64,000 nucleotides of DNA from Bog-159 sp963818855. Its GTDB lineage: Bacteria > Acidobacteriota > Terriglobia > Bryobacterales > Bryobacteraceae. A program made the translations under genes and the position numbers. Positions 45,164 through 53,761 of the stretch are shown in pieces; position 1 is the first letter of the stretch; each line of letters opens with the position of its first letter. The stretch covers positions 350,976-414,975 of the forward strand of contig CAWFUH010000002.1 in NCBI GenBank assembly GCA_963818855.1, in the 5' to 3' direction. The notes beneath the pieces were generated by a model. That model searched no databases, had not been told where the DNA came from, and was given only the letters and a program-made list of their open reading frames with translations.

Positions 45164-46054
45164 ATGCTGCAGCGCTTCCTCGATCCTTCCATCCTGGCCG
45201 GCATCTCCAGCCTGGAACTGGTCGCCAAAACCGTGGTCGATGGCTTCGTCGCCGGTCTGCACCGTTCTCCAGACTTTGGTTTCAGTCAGGAATTCGCCGA
45301 ATATCGCGCCTACACTCCTGGCGACGATCTTCGCCACATCGATTGGAACGTCTTCGCGCGCAGCGAGCGCATGTATCTGAAGCGTTACCGCGGCGAAACC
45401 AACTCCCCGTTGACCGTGTTGCTGGACGCCAGCAACTCGATGCAGTTCAGCTCCCATAGCGTCAACAAGATGGATTACGCCCGCTACCTCGCCGCGTCGC
45501 TTTTTTATCTGGCCATCCACGGCCAGCGCGATGCCGCCGGGCTGATTACCTTCGACGACGAGATTCGCAATTATATCCGCCCCTCCACCCGGCAGGGCCA
45601 GTTGCATCGTTTGCTGGCCGGTTTGGAACAGGCCGAGGCGCGTGCCCGCACCGATTTCGCCAAGCCCATGCGCTACTTCCAGGAGTTAGTGAGGCGCCGC
45701 GGCATGGTGCTGATCGTGTCCGACTTCTGGGAACCGCCCGAAAGCATTGTCCGCACCATCGAGCCGCTGCGCTTCCACGGCAACGAGGTGGTCCTGTTCC
45801 ACGTCCTCGATCCCGAGGATGTGCGTCCCGAGCTACACGGCCCGTCCATCCTGGTTGACATGGAGACCCAAAACCAGTTGGAGGTCACCCCCGATTACAC
45901 CAGGACGGAGTATCGGGAAAAAGTCGAGGCGCATCTTGCCGATCTGCGTGATCGTGCGCAGGCCGCGGGCATGAGCTACTGCCTGTTGATGACCGACCGG
46001 CCGCTCGACGACGCCCTCCGTGAATACCTGACGTTGCGCGGAGGCCGCCAATAA
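45164..46054 (+). CDS. DUF58 domain protein
   Basis: 296 residues with the DUF58 hallmark RAYTPGDDLRHIDWNVFARSERMYLKRY (about 48-75), a VWA-like core VLLDASNSM (MIDAS DxSxS variant) and VLIVSDFW. DUF58 proteins work with MoxR AAA+ ATPases and BatA-type membrane proteins, probably in assembly or metal insertion. Its stop and the start of the BatA gene abut (TAAATGG), so the two are cotranscribed. The MoxR gene usually found directly upstream is not present. Confidence 0.87.
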   Translation: MLQRFLDPSILAGISSLELVAKTVVDGFVAGLHRSPDFGFSQEFAEYRAYTPGDDLRHIDWNVFARSERMYLKRYRGETNSPLTVLLDASNSMQFSSHSVNKMDYARYLAASLFYLAIHGQRDAAGLITFDDEIRNYIRPSTRQGQLHRLLAGLEQAEARARTDFAKPMRYFQELVRRRGMVLIVSDFWEPPESIVRTIEPLRFHGNEVVLFHVLDPEDVRPELHGPSILVDMETQNQLEVTPDYTRTEYREKVEAHLADLRDRAQAAGMSYCLLMTDRPLDDALREYLTLRGGRQ

Positions 46055-48100
46055 ATGGGACTCTTCGCGCCCTGGTTCCTGGCCGGTCTGGCGGGGCTCG
46101 CGCTTCCGGTTTACTTGCATTTGTTGAAGCGGCAAACCGCCAGGCCCAAGCCGGTAAGCTCGTTGATGCTCTTCGAGTCACGCACCCAAAGCTCCACCCG
46201 GCATCGCCGGCTGCGCTATTTCCTGCTGCTGTCGCTGCGACTGCTGGTGCTGCTGCTGTTGATTCTGGCTTTCGCCAATCCGTTCGTCAACCGCAACACG
46301 GCCACCCTTTCCAGCGCCCGGTTGGTGCTGCTGGTGGTCGACAATTCCTTCAGCATGCGTGCCGGAACCCGTCTGGCCGATGCCCGGGACGCAGCTATGC
46401 AGGTGCTGGCCGGAAAGGGCGCCGCGCGCGCCCAAGTCGCGGCGTTCGGCTCGCAGTTGCGGCTCATGACCCAACCGATTGAGGATCAATCGGCGTTGCG
46501 TGCCGCCGTCGAGGCCATTCAGCCCGGCGACGGCCACGGCAACTTCGGCGAACTGGCGCGCGCCGCGCGTGCCCTGGCCGAGTCGGTGCATACGCCCATC
46601 GAACTGCATCTGTTCAGCGATATGCAGCGCGGCGATTTGGCCGCCACTTTCTCCGACATGGCGCTGCCCTCGAACGTCAGACTGGAGACGCATGCCGTGG
46701 TCTCGAAGGCCCAAGCCAACTGGACGGTGGAGTCGGTGGATGCGCCCGGGCAAGTCTGGGGCAAGGCCGCCAAGCCCGTTCACGTTGCAGCCGTGATTGC
46801 CGGCTACGGCACGCCCGCCGCCCGACGCACCGCGTCGCTGGTGGTGAACGGCAAGACCACCGCCACCAGGACCGTAGTGATCCCCGCCAACGGACGGGCC
46901 ACGGTCGACTTCCCTGGCTTGGAGGTGCCCTACGGCTTCAGCCGCTGCGAGGTCCGGATCGACAGCGCCGACGCATTCCCGTCCGACGACCTGCGTCGTT
47001 TTGCCGTCGTACGTTCCGACCCGCAGAAAGTCTTGCTGATCCATAACTACGGCGACAACCGTTCGCCACTCTACGTCGGCGCTGCTCTCTCGGCGGCCGC
47101 GCAATCGGCTTTTGTCCTCGAATCGATCAGCGTCAACGAGGCTGCCGACCGCCAGCCGTCCAATTACGCTTTCATCGTGCTCTCCGATCTGAATACACCG
47201 CCTGCGCTTCTTGAAAATTCGCTCACCCGGTATGTGCGCGCTGGCGGCAGCTTGCTCATCGCGGCGGGCACGTCCGCCGGAGGCCGCTCGCAGATCCCCA
47301 TCTTCGGCGCGCACATCGTTGAGACCCGCGACTACAGCCGCGTTCCTGGGCGTTACATGGCGGTCGGCTCCAGCGACGCCTCCTACCCCGCCGTGGCGAA
47401 GGCCGGCGGCTGGCCAGGCGTGAAGTTCTTCTACGCTCTGGATGTGGATCCCGGCGACGCGCGCGTAATCGTTCGCTTAGGCGACCAGACCCCGCTCCTG
47501 CTGGAGAAACGCATCGGCGAGGGCCACGTGGTGCTGTTCACCTCCGGGCTCGACAACCTTACCAACGATTTCCCCTTGCAGCCCGCCTTCGTTCCGTTCA
47601 TCGAGCAGACCGCGCGCTATCTGGGGGGCGGCGAACGGCAGGGCGGCGCCCGCCTGGTAGACGCCTACCTCGACCTGCGCAATGCAAAGGAACAGACGCA
47701 GGGCGTCGAGGTGACCGACCCCGAGGGGAAGCGCGCGCTCACGCTGGGCGAGGCCGCCTCCGCCCAATCGTTCCAGCTCACTGAGGCCGGCTTTTACCAG
47801 ATCCGGCTAGCCAATGGCCGCCAGGACGAAATCGGCGTGAACCCCGATCCCAAGGAATCGAACCTCGACGTTGTTCCCGACGATGTCTTGGCGTTGTGGC
47901 GGGGCGGAGGGAGCCATGCCCCGCTATATTCACAAAACGCGCCGGCACCCGGCCCGGCCACGCCCCGCAAGACACCGCAAACCCTGTCGTGGTACGTCAT
48001 GCTGCTCGTGCTGGCTTTTGCTCTCGCAGAATCGGCCCTGGCTAGCAGGTATCTCGGTACCCAGCGCGAGGAAGATCGCCACCGCCACTTGACAAATTAA
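46055..48100 (+). CDS. BatA/VWA-domain membrane protein
   Basis: 681 residues. The N-terminus MGLFAPWFLAGLAGLALPVYLHLLKRQ is the aerotolerance-regulator (BatA) signature, followed by a second helix (LRLLVLLLLILAFANPFV), a VWA domain with DNSFSM, Ig-like domains, an amidotransferase-like domain (RYVRAGGSLLIAAGTSAGG) and a C-terminal helix (WYVMLLVLAFALAESALASRY). Directly coupled to DUF58. Likely periplasm-facing partner in the same complex as the 40697-43048 protein. Confidence 0.83.
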   Translation: MGLFAPWFLAGLAGLALPVYLHLLKRQTARPKPVSSLMLFESRTQSSTRHRRLRYFLLLSLRLLVLLLLILAFANPFVNRNTATLSSARLVLLVVDNSFSMRAGTRLADARDAAMQVLAGKGAARAQVAAFGSQLRLMTQPIEDQSALRAAVEAIQPGDGHGNFGELARAARALAESVHTPIELHLFSDMQRGDLAATFSDMALPSNVRLETHAVVSKAQANWTVESVDAPGQVWGKAAKPVHVAAVIAGYGTPAARRTASLVVNGKTTATRTVVIPANGRATVDFPGLEVPYGFSRCEVRIDSADAFPSDDLRRFAVVRSDPQKVLLIHNYGDNRSPLYVGAALSAAAQSAFVLESISVNEAADRQPSNYAFIVLSDLNTPPALLENSLTRYVRAGGSLLIAAGTSAGGRSQIPIFGAHIVETRDYSRVPGRYMAVGSSDASYPAVAKAGGWPGVKFFYALDVDPGDARVIVRLGDQTPLLLEKRIGEGHVVLFTSGLDNLTNDFPLQPAFVPFIEQTARYLGGGERQGGARLVDAYLDLRNAKEQTQGVEVTDPEGKRALTLGEAASAQSFQLTEAGFYQIRLANGRQDEIGVNPDPKESNLDVVPDDVLALWRGGGSHAPLYSQNAPAPGPATPRKTPQTLSWYVMLLVLAFALAESALASRYLGTQREEDRHRHLTN

Positions 48101-48164
48101 GAAGTACCGGATAAGCATTACGACAAACGTCCGTAACAAAAAGAATCTGAAAAGGTCTAACGTA

Positions 48165-49013
48165 ACGCTGTGGCACGCCCCGAAGGTTGATCCCAACACC
48201 GAAAACGCTCTCACCTGGTACGCGGCGATCGCGCACGAGCGGACTGGCAATAAGGGAATCGTGGAGGCGTGGCGCCGGGTTGCTGCGATACCCAGAAGTT
48301 GGCGGGCTCAACTGTGGCTTGCGCGCACGGCACTCGAGTCACACGACCCGCAAGAGGCACTCGCCTATTACCGTCAGAGCTTGCTGCGGTCCGTGACGTT
48401 TTGGTGGGTGACTTGGCGCTTGCCAAGGGCGCGGCGCGCGGCCTGTCGCGCACCGACAGTAAAGATGCCAAAGCCATTTCGGCCATTACACTGGCCCTGG
48501 CCGGTGACTCCGTTGAAGCCGCGGGGCGCGCCGGCGACCTGGCAGGCCGCTTTCCCCAGGATACCATCGTGCAGCGTGACTACTTGCCCATGATCGGGCA
48601 TCTGCGCCTCTGGCGGGCGGGTCCCGGAACCCGGCTCGGGCGATTGCGGAGTTGGGGCCGCCGCGCCAGGCGAACTGGGCGACATTGCCACGGACATTAA
48701 CTTCGTCCTCTTTTCGGTATACCTGAGGGGCCAGGCATTCCTATCGGCGCACTAGGGCGCCGCCGCGGCCGCCGAGTTCCGGAGGGTTCCGGATCACTCC
48801 GGTGTGGTCCTGAACCTCGTGGTCGGCGCGCTGGCACACCTCGCCCTCGGCCGAGCCTATGCCCTTACCGGCGACACCGTTCAGGCTCGCAAGGCGTATC
48901 AGGATTTTCTGACTCTTAGAGGGATTGCCGATTCCCAGATTCCCATCCTCCAGCAGGCCAGGGCGGAGTTCGCCGGCCTACCCGCGTCTCTAATCCCGTC
49001 GACTTCCCGTTAG
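48165..49013 (+). pseudogene. Decayed C-terminal half of a TPR (kinase-linked) protein
   Basis: Coding-like pieces in order but in different frames: WHAPKVDPNTENALTWYAA, then LARTALESHDPQEALAYYRQSL; AISAITLALAGDSVEAAGRA and LAGRFPQDTIVQRDYLP; then AAAAAEFRRVPDHSGVV and HLALGRAYALTGDTVQARKAYQDFLTL to TAG near 49013. This succession is the TPR tail of the large Ser/Thr kinase/TPR proteins common in Solibacter. At least three frame breaks and no kinase domain. It directly follows the BatA gene. Confidence 0.65.
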
Positions 49014-49078
49014 CATGGAGCCGGGCACCTCTATGCAGTTGTATGTTCCGCGGCGCTCGGCTTGCACGCTGGCTGCGT

Positions 49079-49681
49079 CTATCTGGCGGTGAGGTTGTTG
49101 AGGCCGAACACCGCCAGTTCGAATCGATCCTTCACGCCGACCTTCTGGAACAGATGGGATAAATAAACCTTCACAGTGCCTTCGGTGATCTTCAGTGTGG
49201 AAGCAATCTCCTTGTTCTTCAGGCCTTGGGACAGCAGTGTGATGAGTTGTCCTTCGCGCGGGCTCAACACCACCCGCTTGGCGTCCGCGAAGCTGTCGGT
49301 AAGGGTCTTTTCGAACCACATCTCGCCTTCCTGGATCTTCTGCAGGCACTTGATCTGCAGGTCGATCGGCAGACTCGTGCGCAAGATACCGTGCACGCCC
49401 AGCCCCATAGCCTGAAACGCGAGCCCGGCGGAGATGGCGTTGACCCATAATACGAGCCTGGATTCCTGTCGGACGCGCTTGATGTCGCTAAGAACGCCGA
49501 CCGTACCTTCCGGCGTCAAGTTCAGCAGGAGGATATCGGGGGCCTCGGTTCCCAAACGCCGCAACAATTCCGGTATTCCGCAGGGCCAACTCTCCAGTTG
49601 GAACCGGCCCGTGGCTATCAGAACCGCTTCCAAACCTTTAGCCAGGATGGGTTGATCGCTATACAAGCTGACCCGCGTCAT
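49079..49681 (-). CDS. LuxR-type response regulator with degenerate receiver
   Basis: 200 residues from ATG 49681, with GAGG just upstream. The receiver-like part (about 1-115) lacks the phospho-acceptor Asp: where DxxLLD is expected it has DILLLNLTPEG (Asn54). A LuxR/GerE helix-turn-helix follows: LSPREGQLITLLSQGLKNKEIASTLKITEGTVKVYLSHLFQKVGVKDRFEL (about 136-186). It may act without phosphorylation. No histidine kinase is adjacent. Confidence 0.8.
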   Translation of the reverse strand: MTRVSLYSDQPILAKGLEAVLIATGRFQLESWPCGIPELLRRLGTEAPDILLLNLTPEGTVGVLSDIKRVRQESRLVLWVNAISAGLAFQAMGLGVHGILRTSLPIDLQIKCLQKIQEGEMWFEKTLTDSFADAKRVVLSPREGQLITLLSQGLKNKEIASTLKITEGTVKVYLSHLFQKVGVKDRFELAVFGLNNLTAR

Positions 49682-50118
49682 AACGCCTCTTCGGCCTCGG
49701 GGCCGCTCTGCTTCAAGAATGCCGCCGGCAAGGTTCCGGCGAAAAAACGGTTGGGAGCACCTGATTATGAATTGTAGGTTAGTTGGCTGGCTGTCTATCA
49801 GAATAAGATGCGAAAAACTTACAGGCGTATCTTTCGTTAACATATCCGGCAGCGGCACCTGCCCGTGCTGAGAATGCCTCTCCATGCTGCGGGCCGCGCT
49901 TCTCAGCGCGTTCCCCGGGCGGCGCGTTTTTCCTAGCCGGCCCGCAGCCCGAATCGGACTCGACGGTGTGTGTGGCATTGGGTATCGCGCCGGCCATATG
50001 TTTTCCAAATGCACCGCCTGGCCCTGCGGACAATATCGCTGGCCGGCTCGGGTTCCAGCCTGGGCGCAGCCTGCTTCACTTCAAGGCCCCCGCCAGCCGG
50101 AATATTGTTTGTAGTGGG
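49682..50118. other. Intergenic, nothing recognised
   Basis: Upstream region of the LuxR-type gene. It contains a GC-rich stretch (49880-49960) and no supportable gene. Confidence 0.4.
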
Positions 50119-50490
50119 CTATTTCTTATCAGATCCGGACTCTTCCCTCAGGCGTTTGGTGATCCGCGCCCCTAACAGCCGAAAGACCTTTTGAATATCA
50201 GCGAAAGTGGTCCTTGGGTCATTGTTGTAATCCATGAGGCGGTGATAGTACCTTTTTTCCAGTCAGGCGCGATGTCTTCAATTACGAATCGGACCTCCTG
50301 CATCGCGGCGCCGCGGTGTTCAAAGTGGCTGCTCACTTCGTTCGTGCCTTTTTCCAACGCGCAGTAGGTAGAGACTGAAGGTTTTGGCTGCCGCCGGGTA
50401 GATTCGGTTGTCGGCCCGGTTCCACTCGGCCGGCGACTCAAGGATCTCCTTCGCACGCTGCACAATGCGCACATCGGCCTTTGTTCCATG
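50119..50490 (-). pseudogene. Frameshifted DUF6197-like small protein
   Basis: Three coding-like segments in order on the minus strand but in different frames: ADVRIVQRAKEILESPAEWNR with AAAKTFSLY (about 50340-50480); CALEKGTNEVSSHFEHRGAAM and QEVRFVIEDIAPDWKKG (about 50250-50350); and KRYYHRLMDYNNDPRTTFAD with IQKVFRLLGARITKRLREE to TAG 50119-50121. RAKEIL..P.EW at the start and NNDPRTTFADI near the end resemble DUF6197 proteins. Two indels would be needed. The last piece alone could be a 38-residue ORF from ATG 50235. Confidence 0.45.
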
Positions 50491-51039
50491 CCGGCCTAGC
50501 CTCAGAATCGTCGCCGGAACCGCTGGCAGCTTTACCAGAATGCGTTCGCCCTTGAATCGCGGCAGTGAACATCAACAACGCCGCGGAATAGGACGCACAC
50601 TTTCCAAATTCACAGGTTGAAGCCCTCTCTCCCTTTATACCTTGATCAAGCCTGCATCGTACGGTTGGGTGGTAACGCAACCCGAAAGCGGTGCCACCTA
50701 GCAGTCGGTTCGGGTGGCAGGCGATTTCGAGAGCGTTCCACTTGCCCGGCACGTGCGCCTGTTCGGCACGCTCGCCACCGGCACGGATGCAGCCTTTTGG
50801 AAGGCATGCTGCGCTCGAACCGCGCCGAATCCAGGCGCTGGGCATTCGCTCACACGTAACGCAGTACTATGAGCGGCACCGTGGACCCGTGTTGGCGTCC
50901 GGCGAGCGATCCCACGTCGGGCATTACGTCTACCTCGAGCGTGGGCGGCCCTCGTCGCGCGACGAGCAGGAGACCGCCTCCCTCCTCCACATCTCAACCA
51001 AGATATCGAAATGACCGACAATGGATCAAGGAGAACACC
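50491..51039 (+). other. Gene-poor stretch with one coding-like frame
   Basis: The frame 50815-51014 reads RIQALGIRSHVTQYYERHRG, then SHVGHYVYLERGRPSSRDEQ, to a TGA just before the dodecin leader. It has a protein-like composition but no start and no recognised family. It may be the tail of a lost gene. Confidence 0.3.
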
Positions 51040-51246
51040 ATGCCTGGAACATACAAGATCACCGAGATCGTTGGCACTTCGCCCGTCAGCTTCGCCGAAG
51101 CCGTAAGATCTGCCGTCGCCGAGGCGGCACAGACCATCCGTCACATAAAGTGGTTTGAGGTCGTCGAACAGCGCGGCAGTATCGCGGAAGACAAGGTGCA
51201 GGAATTCCAGGTGACGGTGAAAATCGGGTTCAAGATCGAGCGATAG
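51040..51246 (+). CDS. Dodecin family flavin-binding protein
   Basis: 68 residues, the size of dodecin. KITEIVGTSPVSFAEAVRSAVAEAAQTIRHIKWFEV and the C-terminal EFQVTVKIGFKIE match the family; Trp in IKWFEV is the flavin-stacking residue. AAGGAGAACACC precedes the ATG. Dodecins form hollow 12-mers that store or buffer riboflavin or FMN. Monocistronic here. Confidence 0.9.
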   Translation: MPGTYKITEIVGTSPVSFAEAVRSAVAEAAQTIRHIKWFEVVEQRGSIAEDKVQEFQVTVKIGFKIER

Positions 51247-51249
51247 AGG

Positions 51250-51746
51250 CTCTTTTACGCGCTCGTAAGCCGGATCAGTTTTTACTAATAAGGAATAAAG
51301 AGCTTGATATCCTTGATCGCGAATGCTATACTCTCCCCATCTGGATGCGGTGGTCGAATTGCTTTCCGACGTCGCGTTCCGATGGAGGTTTCAACCATGA
51401 TCCAGCCACAACAGCGCGCTCAGGATCCCGGCCGGTTCTTCGAAGGCCTGGAAGCGTTCGGCCAATGTTCCGGCGAATCCCCAGCAGGTGAGGATCGCAC
51501 TTTCTCGCTTGTCTGCCTGAGGTGGACGTGCTACGGCCCTGATTGTCGTGGCGATTGTCCCTACGATGGCGGTTCGCGACAAATACCGTCTCCTCAGTAG
51601 GTTCGGTAAGGCGTGCCACCAGCCTGTTGACGACCTTGCAGGTAGACTGCTGACTGGTCACGCGAGCTGCGCCGGAACATTGAGGGGCGATCAAGTCAGG
51701 AAAGAGTTGGCGTGCCGGCAGACTTCGGCTTTTGGCTTCGCTCGTG
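51250..51746. other. Gene-free stretch
   Basis: Frames on both strands are short and unlike known proteins; nothing supported. Confidence 0.4.
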
Positions 51747-51914
51747 CTAACCCGGCGGCCGACCGTGCCGCTTGGCAGTGATCTGGCTCACCCAGGCAGG
51801 AAGCCAACCCCGCTGAGGCGCCCTGCTTCTGGCCAATCGTTCGAGACTCAGAATCGCCGCGTCGGTTTGATCGCGTTCTTGGCGCAATTCGGCTAGAGTC
51901 TTCTCAAGGTCCAT
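51747..51914 (-). CDS. 55-residue coiled-coil protein
   Basis: From ATG 51914, preceded by GGAGGGAAC, the product begins MDLEKTLAELRQERDQTDAAI, continues LSLERLARSRA and ends KRHGRPPG before TAG 51747-51749. The heptad-like Leu spacing suggests a short coiled coil followed by an AT-hook-like GRPP end. Small proteins of this shape recur in acidobacterial genomes. Function unknown. Confidence 0.6.
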   Translation of the reverse strand: MDLEKTLAELRQERDQTDAAILSLERLARSRAPQRGWLPAWVSQITAKRHGRPPG

Positions 51915-52560
51915 TCAGTTCCCTCCACATGGCGAACCAGCAGGGGTCATTGTGGTCAGGCCAGTTTCTGCCTTCGCCTCTGGCCGGCCCTTCATCAATA
52001 CCTTATGTGGGGAAGCTGGCTCGATTGCGCCACAATTGAGTCCCCCACCGACCCCGAAATTCCTAGCAGCTTTCGCACGAGCCAAACGAATGAACTCCAC
52101 CAGGGAGAGCGAGTTCTTCAGGAACTCGCCGGTTCTGCGTAACGCCCCCATGACACTTGCGCGGCCCTCCGTGGCCGCGGCCACGATTTGGAGCGGGGCC
52201 AGAAGAATGTCTCCTCCCACGCGCTGGTATTGATTGCGCGGTGTTTTGGCGTGACGGTGGTGGAATTGCTGGGCGGAATCGAAGGCGGAAACTCCGTTCC
52301 ATCACGTGCCAAAGCAAGAGGAGTGCCGACGCGGATCGAGATCTGATTCTGCTGGAACTAAGCGCAGCGGAGCAGAGCATCAGAACAGCCAGGGAAATCG
52401 CCACTGGGCGCGACCGGAGCCGGCGGGCCCCGGCGAAGCTTAATACACATTCGCAGTGGACTCCTTAAACGGAATAGAATCGTGTGTTGCATTCAACCCG
52501 ATCCACGGCGACATTGAAGCGAGCCCGCGAGTCCACGCTGTGGCTGCATCCCGGACTTTC
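51915..52560. other. Stretch with weak coding-like frames, no firm gene
   Basis: Both strands stay open for about 90 codons at 51915-52230, and a plus-strand frame at 52300-52440 reads ADADRDLILLELSAAEQSIR. None shows a known family or a convincing start. This is the left flank of the insertion stack. Confidence 0.35.
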
Positions 52561-52572
52561 ACATAATATAGT

Positions 52573-53340
52573 TCAATCAAAGACCAAAGAGGACTGCTGC
52601 CAGAAAGCGGTGATGAGACGCGGACAGCGACGAAGTCGGCGCAATGTTCGGTGCGCGCCTTCGTTGAGTTGCCAGAGGTCCTTGGGGCATACATTGGGCA
52701 ACGTATATTGCTTCCAGTGCCCCCATAAGTATTCGACGGGATTGAGTTCCGGAGCATAAGGCGGAAGGTACTCGATGACGATCCGGCCTTGGAGGGAATC
52801 CAGAAATTCACTGACGAGCAGACTGCGGTGCGCCGGCAGCCTGTCCCAGACCACTAACAGCGGTGTCTTCAAGTACCCGAGAAGATGGGTGAGAAAGGTG
52901 ACCGTCTCTTCCTTACCGACGGCCTTATCGAAGATCTGGACCTAAAAATTCCAGAATGTCATCCCGGCGGCGACCGAGATGGTCTTCCAGTTGAAGTGGT
53001 ATTGGAGTACGGGAGTCTGACCACGTGGCGCCCAGGTGCGACACCGGTGGGGACGCTGGCTCAACCCGCTTTCGTCGATGAAGACCATCGTACGCCCTTC
53101 TTTTTCGGCTTTTTTTAATGCCCGGCCACGTCTTGAGTTTCCAGTGGCCGATGGCTTCTTTGTTGCGCTCCAGAGCCCGCCCCGCTGGACGCTGCGGACT
53201 CCAGTTCAGTTGTCGCAGGAGTTTCCAGACGTGCCCAGAGTGATAACGGATGCCGAACTCTTCCTGGATCAGGTGCCCGACTCGCTTCCCCGTCCAAAGC
53301 GGCGTCTCGTAACCAAGCCTTCTCCGGTCCTTCCAATAAC
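52573..53340 (-). pseudogene. IS630-family transposase, 5'-truncated by IS66 and broken
   Basis: The minus strand gives LRYWKDRRRLGYETPLWTGK, FGIRYHSGHVWKLLRQLNWS (helix-turn-helix part), then IKK at an A7 run. One base further on it gives EGRTMVFIDESGLSQRPHRC (first Asp of DDE), HFNWKTISVAAGMTFWNF, a TAG, and in the same frame VQIFDKAVGKEETVTFLTHL, VVWDRLPAHR (second Asp) and EYLPPYAPELNPVEYLWGHWKQ (Glu). So there is one +1 shift at A7 and one in-frame stop. The 5' end is lost at 53340, where IS66 begins. Confidence 0.82.
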
Positions 53341-53396
53341 GTAAGCGGCTGAGAATCACCGGGGCAGCAGCCTCGATCAGATGATCAAGCCTGGAA

Positions 53397-53635
53397 TTAA
53401 ACTTGGTCGGGCGCCCAGTTGTGAGGGAGGAGTTCGGCGATGCGGTTGATCGGATGAGAGCCGATGCGTGAGAGCACGTCTTTGAACCAGGCGAACGGCT
53501 CGACTCCGGCCTGCTGGCAGGAAGCCACGAAGCTGCGCAACACGGCCGCTGTTTTGCCGCCCTGGTCGCTGCCAAAGAAGGTCCAGTTGCGGCGGCCAAC
53601 TGCGACTCCGCGGATGGACCGCTCGGTGGCGTTAT
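53397..53635 (-). pseudogene. tnpC: IS66 tnpC, 3' part
   Basis: The minus strand reads ATERSIRGVAVGRRNWTFFG, SDQGGKTAAVLRSFVASCQQ, AWFKDVLSRIGSHPINRIAELLPHNWAPDQV, stop 53397-53399: the classic C-terminus of the IS66 transposase, including the Glu (ATERS) that completes the DDE set. Its 5' neighbour DNN is found 3.4 kb away at 57083, across the RIT element. Confidence 0.85.
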
Positions 53636-53716
53636 GCCGACTCCCGGATTATGCCGCGTCCGCGGACTCCTGAGCCTTCCTGCCGTGGTTTCGATGCTTC
53701 CTGACGCGGCATAATC
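53631..53716. repeat. RIT left end: TIR and paired arms
   Basis: GATTATGCCGCGT at 53647-53659 faces ACGCGGCATAATC at 53704-53716 across 44 bp. The outer part, from 53626 to 53658, is repeated inverted at 57020-57052. Likely recombinase-binding arms. Confidence 0.7.
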
Positions 53717-53761
53717 AGATCGCCTCTCCCGACTGGCATTCGTGCCAACCAGGAGAGCGAA

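Noticed and set aside
51915..52230. Minus-strand 101-codon frame (LQIVAAATEGRASVMGALRR)
   Set aside because: Plausible composition but the plus strand is equally open and neither has a known family or ribosome-binding site.
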